Below, in pieces: positions 61,220 through 64,000 of a stretch of DNA of 64,000 nt. Source of the DNA: Bacteroidetes bacterium HGW-Bacteroidetes-5 (lineage in GTDB: Bacteria > Bacteroidota > Bacteroidia > Bacteroidales > UBA932); assembly GCA_002842515.1 (NCBI GenBank), contig PHDC01000001.1:744001-808000 (forward strand). Direction: 5' to 3'. The stretch's first letter is position 1; every line of letters begins with the position of its first letter. The translations under genes were made by a program, and so were the position numbers. Under the pieces are notes generated by a model that was given only the letters and a program-made list of their open reading frames with translations, searched no databases and had not been told where the DNA came from.

Positions 61220-62698
61220 ATGGTAGATAAGCTTTTAAATTTCGATAACACTTACCTCTCTCTTCCTCAGATGTTTTATAGTATGGTTCAACCTTCTGTC
61301 GTACCAAAACCGGAGATTGTAATATTTAACGAGGAGTTGGGTCAAAATCTATTCGAGGGCTCAACAAACCCACAAGAGTGGGGTGAGTTGTTATCCGGAA
61401 ACCGGGTACCGGAGAAGACGGCACCCTTTGCTCAAGCCTATGCCGGACACCAGTTTGGCCATTTTACAATGTTGGGAGATGGTCGCGCTATAGTAATTGG
61501 AGAGCACATTAACCCATTCGGGGAGCGCTATGATATACAGTTAAAAGGGTGTGGAAGAACACCATACTCCCGCAGAGGAGATGGCAAAGCTACCCTGGGT
61601 GCTATGCTTCGGGAGTATCTAATGAGCGAGTCTATGTTTTATCTGCGAATACCAACATCAAGAAGTTTAGCTGTTACAAAAACCGGAGAAAAAGTTTACC
61701 GTGATAAAGCCTTTGATGGAGCTGTTTTTACCCGGCTTATGTCGAGTCATATTCGGGTGGGAACTTTTGAATATGCCCGGTATTATGGCTCCCCAAATGA
61801 TTTGGAATCACTTTTAGACTATACGATTAAGCGTCATTTTCCATCTCTTTTGCAGAGCAAAAACCCCGCTGCCGGTTTGCTTGAATATGTAATGAACCGT
61901 CAAATTGAACTTATAATAAACTGGATGAGGGTAGGTTTCATTCACGGGGTTATGAATACAGACAACACCTCAATCTCCGGTGAGACCTTCGATTACGGAC
62001 CGTGTAGTTTTATGAACGCTTTTGACCTCAATACGGTTTTTAGCTCAATAGATACCGGCGGGCGCTATGCTTTCGGTAACCAACCCGCTATAATTAAATG
62101 GAACATCGCGAAACTTGCAGAGGCACTCCTACCCCTGCTTCATCCTCAACAAGACAGAGCCATTGAGATTGCAAATGAGATAATTGACAAATTTGATAAT
62201 CAATTTACGGACAAGTGGTATGCTATGATGTTTTCAAAAATAGGTTTGGTAAACCCCGCAACAGAGGATAGAGCTTTAGTAGATGAACTGCTAACAACAA
62301 TGAAGAGCTCCGGACTCGACTACACAAATACATTCTCTGCACTTAAAAAAAGCATCCCCACCAAAGAGAGCCAATCCAAGCAATCCAGTCAATCCCATCA
62401 ATCCCATCAATTGGATCCCCTCAACTCCTGGATTACAAACTGGACCCGGCGGCTGGAGGAGAGCGAAAGGGGACTCTTAGCGGCTGTAGGTTTAATGGAA
62501 AAAACGAACCCACTCTTTATCCCCCGGAACTACTTTGTAGAGAAGGCATTGGCCGGTGCAGATGAGAATGACTACACCCTCTTTAACCAACTTCTATCAC
62601 TGGTAAAACAACCCTATTCGCTGGTAGATGATATTGAGAAATACTCTTCTGTACCCAATAATTACGACAAAAATTACAAAACCTATTGCGGGACTTAG
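61220..62698 (+). CDS. selO: SelO-family protein adenylyltransferase (YdiU)
   Basis: A 492-residue pseudokinase-fold enzyme. Hallmarks are FAQAYAGHQFGHFTMLGDGR, QLKGCGRTPYSRRGDGKATL, REYLMSESMFYLRIPTSRSL and the metal-binding MNTDNTSISGETFDYGPCSF. SelO transfers AMP to serine, threonine or tyrosine of other proteins. A linker near residues 385-400 (SKQSSQSHQSHQLD) is encoded by a 9-base repeat and differs from the normal family sequence. The C-terminus ends YCGT, without the classical CxxU or CxxC. The function in this group is stress related, by analogy with E. coli. Confidence 0.94.
   Translation: MVDKLLNFDNTYLSLPQMFYSMVQPSVVPKPEIVIFNEELGQNLFEGSTNPQEWGELLSGNRVPEKTAPFAQAYAGHQFGHFTMLGDGRAIVIGEHINPFGERYDIQLKGCGRTPYSRRGDGKATLGAMLREYLMSESMFYLRIPTSRSLAVTKTGEKVYRDKAFDGAVFTRLMSSHIRVGTFEYARYYGSPNDLESLLDYTIKRHFPSLLQSKNPAAGLLEYVMNRQIELIINWMRVGFIHGVMNTDNTSISGETFDYGPCSFMNAFDLNTVFSSIDTGGRYAFGNQPAIIKWNIAKLAEALLPLLHPQQDRAIEIANEIIDKFDNQFTDKWYAMMFSKIGLVNPATEDRALVDELLTTMKSSGLDYTNTFSALKKSIPTKESQSKQSSQSHQSHQLDPLNSWITNWTRRLEESERGLLAAVGLMEKTNPLFIPRNYFVEKALAGADENDYTLFNQLLSLVKQPYSLVDDIEKYSSVPNNYDKNYKTYCGT
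62372..62416 (+). repeat. 9-bp tandem repeat in the selO gene
   Basis: Five consecutive units of nine bases: CAATCCAAG, CAATCCAGT, CAATCCCAT, CAATCCCAT and a partial CAATTGGAT. Being a multiple of three, it keeps the frame and adds Gln-Ser-X units to a surface linker of SelO. It looks like a recent expansion by slippage and may differ in copy number between strains. Confidence 0.85.
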
Positions 62699-62832
62699 TG
62701 TATCCCCGGGAGTTTTTTGTATTTTGAGCATATTGTGATATATAGCTCTAGTCAACTACATACAAAACGCTAAATCTTAGGAATTACATCTTTGAACTAC
62801 AACTAATTACAAAAAACTCCCAGGAATGACAT

Positions 62833-63279
62833 ATGGTGACAATAGAAAAAATTAACGAAAATAAGAAGCACTTTCTTGATCTATTATTGCTGGCAGATGA
62901 GCAGGAGAGTATGATTGACAAATATTTGCCGAGTGGAGATTTGTTTGCCCTATATGATAACGAATTGAAAAGTGTTTGCGTTGTTGCGCAGGTAGATAGT
63001 GAGACCTGTGAGTTAAAAAATATTGCGACATACCAGAAGTATCAGGGTAAAGGATATGGAAGAGCCTTGATAAGTTTCATCTCCAATTTCTATAAAAATG
63101 AGTACAAAACAATGCTTGTGGGGACGGGTGAGACACCTGCAATATTGTCGTTTTATGAAAGTTGTGGGTTTGTAAAGTCATATCGGGTAAAGAACTTTTT
63201 CACCGATAATTACGACCACCCTATTTTTGAGGGCGACATACAACTGGTAGATATGATCTATCTTAAAAAAGATCTTTAG
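62833..63279 (+). CDS. GNAT-family N-acetyltransferase
   Basis: A 148-residue enzyme. Motif A is [17 protein letters not shown] and motif B contains [12 protein letters not shown]. The N-terminus is short, as in the YdhR-like or ElaA-like groups. The acceptor is unknown. It lies 134 bases after selO and 161 bases before the SUMF1-like gene, so it probably has its own promoter. Confidence 0.87.
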   Translation: MVTIEKINENKKHFLDLLLLADEQESMIDKYLPSGDLFALYDNELKSVCVVAQVDSETCELKNIATYQKYQGKGYGRALISFISNFYKNEYKTMLVGTGETPAILSFYESCGFVKSYRVKNFFTDNYDHPIFEGDIQLVDMIYLKKDL

Positions 63280-63381
63280 CTGCATCTAGAAATAAGCATA
63301 GATTTTAAATATTTATTTGTAAATTTATAGGCCCTTGAAACTTAATCCTAAAATAGGATCTCATAATTTAAAAGTTATATA

Positions 63382-63417
63382 AAGGGAAAAGCCGAAAACC
63401 CTTCAAAAAGAGTAGGC
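63382..63417 (+). ncRNA. Candidate cis-acting H-type pseudoknot RNA, copy B
   Basis: Stem P1 is AAGGG (63382-63386) with CCCTT (63399-63403). The 12-nt loop AAAAGCCGAAAA is identical to copy A at 9848. GCC in the loop can pair with GGC at 63415-63417, and the 3' tail AAAAGAGTAGGCAA is also identical. Compared with copy A, four of the five P1 pairs are changed on both sides and still pair. It lies 23 bases before the start of the SUMF1-like gene. Confidence 0.6.
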
Positions 63418-63440
63418 AAGGTTCAATAAATTTTATAATA

Positions 63441-64000
63441 ATGAAAAGAGTTATTGTGCTTTCTGTATTATTTGTGTCAATAAACTTATTTGCACAAACC
63501 AGGCCCACTATTGAATGGGTTTCTATCCCGGCCGGCTCATTTTATATGGGAAACCCCGGAATAAAAGGGGATAGTTATAAAGATGCCCCCAGGCATCAGG
63601 TAACACTTAGCGCATTTAAAATGAGCAAGTATGAAGTAACTTTTAACCAGTACGACCTGTTTTGTGACGCAACCGGCAGGAAAAAGCCTAATGATCACGG
63701 TTGGGGTCGAGGCAATCGTCCGGTAATATTCATCACCTGGGATGATGCTGTTGCATTTGCAAGATGGGTAGGAGCACGGCTACCAACCGAAGCAGAGTGG
63801 GAATATGCCTGCAAAGCAGGAACCAGCACTCCTTTCAATACAGGTAGCAATTTGACCACAGAACAAGCCAATTACAACGGGACCCTACCATATAAAGAAA
63901 ATGCCGCCGGAGAAAACCGAAAAAAAACATTACCGGTTGGCAGTTTTGAGCCAAACGCCTGGGGTTTGTACGATATGCACGGTAATGTAAGAGAGTATTG
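63441..64000 (+). CDS. SUMF1/formylglycine-generating-enzyme-like protein, N-terminal part (cut by window edge)
   Basis: The first 186 codons of an exported protein. A signal peptide (MKRVIVLSVLFVSINLFA) is followed by the SUMF1 domain start: EWVSIPAGSFYMGNP, then KMSKYEVTFNQYDLFC, WDDAVAFARWVGARLPTEAE and WGLYDMHGNVREY. These match the FGE/EgtB-type fold. True formylglycine-generating enzymes and many unrelated lipid or stress proteins share it; the catalytic cysteines would be beyond the window edge. The RNA element at 63382 lies just upstream. Confidence 0.85.
   Translation, partial: MKRVIVLSVLFVSINLFAQTRPTIEWVSIPAGSFYMGNPGIKGDSYKDAPRHQVTLSAFKMSKYEVTFNQYDLFCDATGRKKPNDHGWGRGNRPVIFITWDDAVAFARWVGARLPTEAEWEYACKAGTSTPFNTGSNLTTEQANYNGTLPYKENAAGENRKKTLPVGSFEPNAWGLYDMHGNVREY

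Overview
The window looks like chromosome of a Bacteroidota (Bacteroidetes) bacterium, most likely of the order Bacteroidales. Supporting this are a SusC/SusD pair with a FecR anti-sigma factor and an ECF sigma factor, a complete MoxR/DUF58/BatABCDE aerotolerance cluster, many lipoproteins with a short lipobox, start codons without a Shine-Dalgarno sequence, and promoters of the TTTG-N19-TAnnTTTG type. I found no tRNA, rRNA, CRISPR array, prophage or intact insertion sequence. Genes are cut by both window edges: a tricorn-like protease at the left and a SUMF1-type protein at the right.

Layout. 1-4.8 kb: protease fragment, a cold-shock-domain protein, a GNAT enzyme, then a tight three-gene operon (B12-binding photoreceptor-like domain, unknown helical protein, soluble histidine kinase), a bidirectional terminator and cspA. 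4.9-13.5 kb: a flavin monooxygenase, a 7TM histidine kinase, a GH20 hexosaminidase, an outer-membrane protein, an N-acetylhexosamine-kinase-like enzyme and a GH10-like lipoprotein. 13.6-19.2 kb: an ABC exporter, an exonuclease, an MBL hydrolase and small membrane proteins. 19.3-29 kb: dipeptidyl peptidase III, a 442-bp near-palindrome, an alanine symporter, DUF454, thiol peroxidase, an S41 peptidase, a YfcC transporter and an M28 peptidase. 29-35.2 kb: a lysine biosynthesis operon (deacylase, lysC, dapB, dapA, dapD, aminotransferase) behind a leader that looks like a ribosome-controlled attenuator. 35.2-43.4 kb: the eight-gene Bat operon on the minus strand. 43.5-48.5 kb: truA, small proteins, an HD/methyltransferase/GNAT operon and a divergent MocR-type regulator. 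48.8-60.9 kb: a Sus-like outer-membrane uptake locus with FecR at the start and the ECF sigma gene convergent at its end. 61-64 kb: SelO, a GNAT enzyme and the SUMF1 fragment.

The most unusual signals are these. (1) The B12-domain/kinase operon carries the Wx9EH and ExHxxG signatures of cobalamin photoreceptors but has no DNA-binding domain. (2) The leader of the lysine operon has a consensus promoter, a 20-codon lysine-containing ORF and mutually exclusive hairpins ending in a terminator. (3) A small H-type pseudoknot-like RNA, with four compensatory base-pair changes between its two copies, lies just upstream of two unrelated exported-protein genes. (4) A 442-bp imperfect palindrome runs exactly from the stop codon of one gene to the stop codon of its convergent neighbour.

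All functions are read from sequence motifs and gene context. No database search or folding program was run.
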